DNA of 64,000 bases, taken from the NCBI GenBank assembly GCA_017560095.1, contig JAFYOU010000027.1, positions 124,001 through 188,000 of the forward strand, in the 5' to 3' direction. The notes under the pieces are model-generated. The model was not told the origin of the DNA and searched no databases. It saw nothing but the letters and a program-made list of their open reading frames with translations. This document shows positions 63,357-64,000 of the stretch, one piece after another; within the stretch, counting starts at the first letter, position 1, and each line of letters begins with the position of its first letter. The position numbers were made by a program, and so were the translations under genes. Origin of the DNA: Candidatus Gastranaerophilales bacterium (GTDB lineage Bacteria > Cyanobacteriota > Vampirovibrionia > Gastranaerophilales > Gastranaerophilaceae).

Positions 63357-63758
63357 TTAAAATGGAATCTCATCTTCATCAATTAAATCTTGAGCGATTT
63401 CTTCTTGATTAAACGAAACAATACTTTCGCTTTGTGTTATTGCTGGGGTTGCACCAACTGAGCCACCACCAATATTTTCAACAGTGCTTGCTTGAATTTC
63501 GAACACTTTTTTATCTTTACCGTTTGGTAATTTATAGCTATTTACTTGCAATTTGCCTTCAACTGCAACATTGTCGCCAATATTTACAGTAGCACTTATA
63601 GTTTCAGCTAATTGACCAAACGCAACCACTCTAATAAGACCTTCGTTTGCAGGGTCAAAATTAACAGTAAAACCAGCAATAGCCATATCATTTTGAGTGA
63701 ATCTTTTTTCAGGAGCTTTAACAACTGCGCCTGTAATAAAAGCTTTTGCAAGTGTCAT
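63357..63758 (-). CDS. ssb: Single-stranded DNA-binding protein
   Basis: 133 residues. The OB fold is recognisable (KAFITGAVVKAPEKRFTQND, AIAGFTVNFD, VVAFGQLAETISATVNIGDN, VAVEGKLQVNSYKLPNGKDK), and the tail ends DLIDEDEIPF, the acidic hydrophobic tip that recruits partner proteins. It is shorter than E. coli SSB and begins right after the rpsF stop. Confidence 0.93.
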   Translation of the reverse strand: MTLAKAFITGAVVKAPEKRFTQNDMAIAGFTVNFDPANEGLIRVVAFGQLAETISATVNIGDNVAVEGKLQVNSYKLPNGKDKKVFEIQASTVENIGGGSVGATPAITQSESIVSFNQEEIAQDLIDEDEIPF

Positions 63759-64000
63759 TTATGCACATTCCTTAATTGTAAACATAACTCTGATAACAGA
63801 ATCGTTTAATTTTAATTGTCTTTTTAAATCAACGATCTTATCAGCAGGCACATTAACAACTTGATTAACCATGAATCCATCAGTAAAACCAGCTACTTCA
63901 AAAGCTAATTTTTTTCTACCCATTTTTTCGCATTCCAAAACTGCACCGCCTAAAGTTTTAACAATTTCTTCAACTTTAGCAACAACTTTGTCAGCTTCTT
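63759..64000 (-). CDS. rpsF: 30S ribosomal protein S6, 5' part outside window
   Basis: The last 79 or so codons are present, open to the right edge: VAKVEEIVKTLGGAVLECEK, then MGRKKLAFEVAGFTDGFMVN and LKLNDSVIRVMFTIKECA followed by TAA at 63759-63761. The KLAFEV (usually KLAYPI) strand and LKLNDSVIRVM are S6 signatures. S6 binds S18 on the 30S platform. The stop abuts the ssb start. Confidence 0.93.
   Translation of the reverse strand, partial: EADKVVAKVEEIVKTLGGAVLECEKMGRKKLAFEVAGFTDGFMVNQVVNVPADKIVDLKRQLKLNDSVIRVMFTIKECA

Overview
The window is AT-rich bacterial chromosome with densely packed genes and short spacers. It carries no phage, insertion sequence or CRISPR array. The gene set suggests a fermentative anaerobe: AdhE next to the redox repressor Rex, ThyX, AcpS, Lgt, IspH (MEP isoprenoid pathway), MurA, a cyanobacterial-length four-domain S1 protein, and a type IV pilin-like protein fused to a long cysteine-rich stalk. 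Several unknown proteins begin with short Asn/Phe/Ser-rich leaders (SFTS, NISF, NFTG types). That style and the overall gene set fit the gut Melainabacteria (Vampirovibrionia / Gastranaerophilales) best. This is inference from recognised families; there is no 16S gene here.

Layout. 1-9124 (+): a TPR protein, dipeptide-type ABC permeases DppB/DppC, an MgtC-like membrane protein, a TPR membrane protein, then infB-rbfA-truB and a GerMN-domain protein. 9121-17302: a divergent GT11-like glycosyltransferase, TPR lipoprotein + lgt, gpmI, nadB-nadC, and a two-gene unit of a degenerate epimerase plus a stand-alone TOPRIM protein. 17350-22064: a strong promoter, adhE, rex, a calpain-like cysteine protease, and a probable orphan small RNA. 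22141-24850: rhodanese, NarL-type response regulator and FAD oxidoreductase, joined by a shared 10-bp motif. 24851-42142: housekeeping genes (mnmE, yidC, murA, an ECF sigma factor, a TenI/ThiE-like protein + Nudix hydrolase, lepA, rpmE, thyX, prfA, a SWIM-SNF2 helicase, a SIMPL protein, ligA, an Orn/Lys/Arg decarboxylase-family protein). 42145-45700: deoB and three paralogous unknown genes with matching upstream hairpins. 45867-52239: leuS, thrC, hom, gltX. 52238-56746 (-): an unknown protein with a long poly-T tract in its leader, structured spacer DNA, a 47-codon membrane-peptide ORF, tRNA-Gln, and an operon of class II aldolase, ThiC-like protein, small protein and uridine-kinase-like protein. 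56825-64000: ispH, S1, the pilin/Cys-rich protein, acpS, a guanidino-modifying-enzyme-like protein, and rpsF-ssb-rpsR.

The best candidate for something undescribed is the operon at 53654-56746. Its ThiC-fold protein has lost the C-terminal CxxCxxxxC iron-sulfur motif and the main substrate-binding signatures of ThiC, yet is intact and sits between a class II aldolase with complete metal ligands and a P-loop kinase. Next are the calpain-like protease, the deiminase-like protein with a full catalytic set, and the pilin fused to a receptor-like Cys-rich stalk. Family calls rest on motif recognition by eye; no searches were run.
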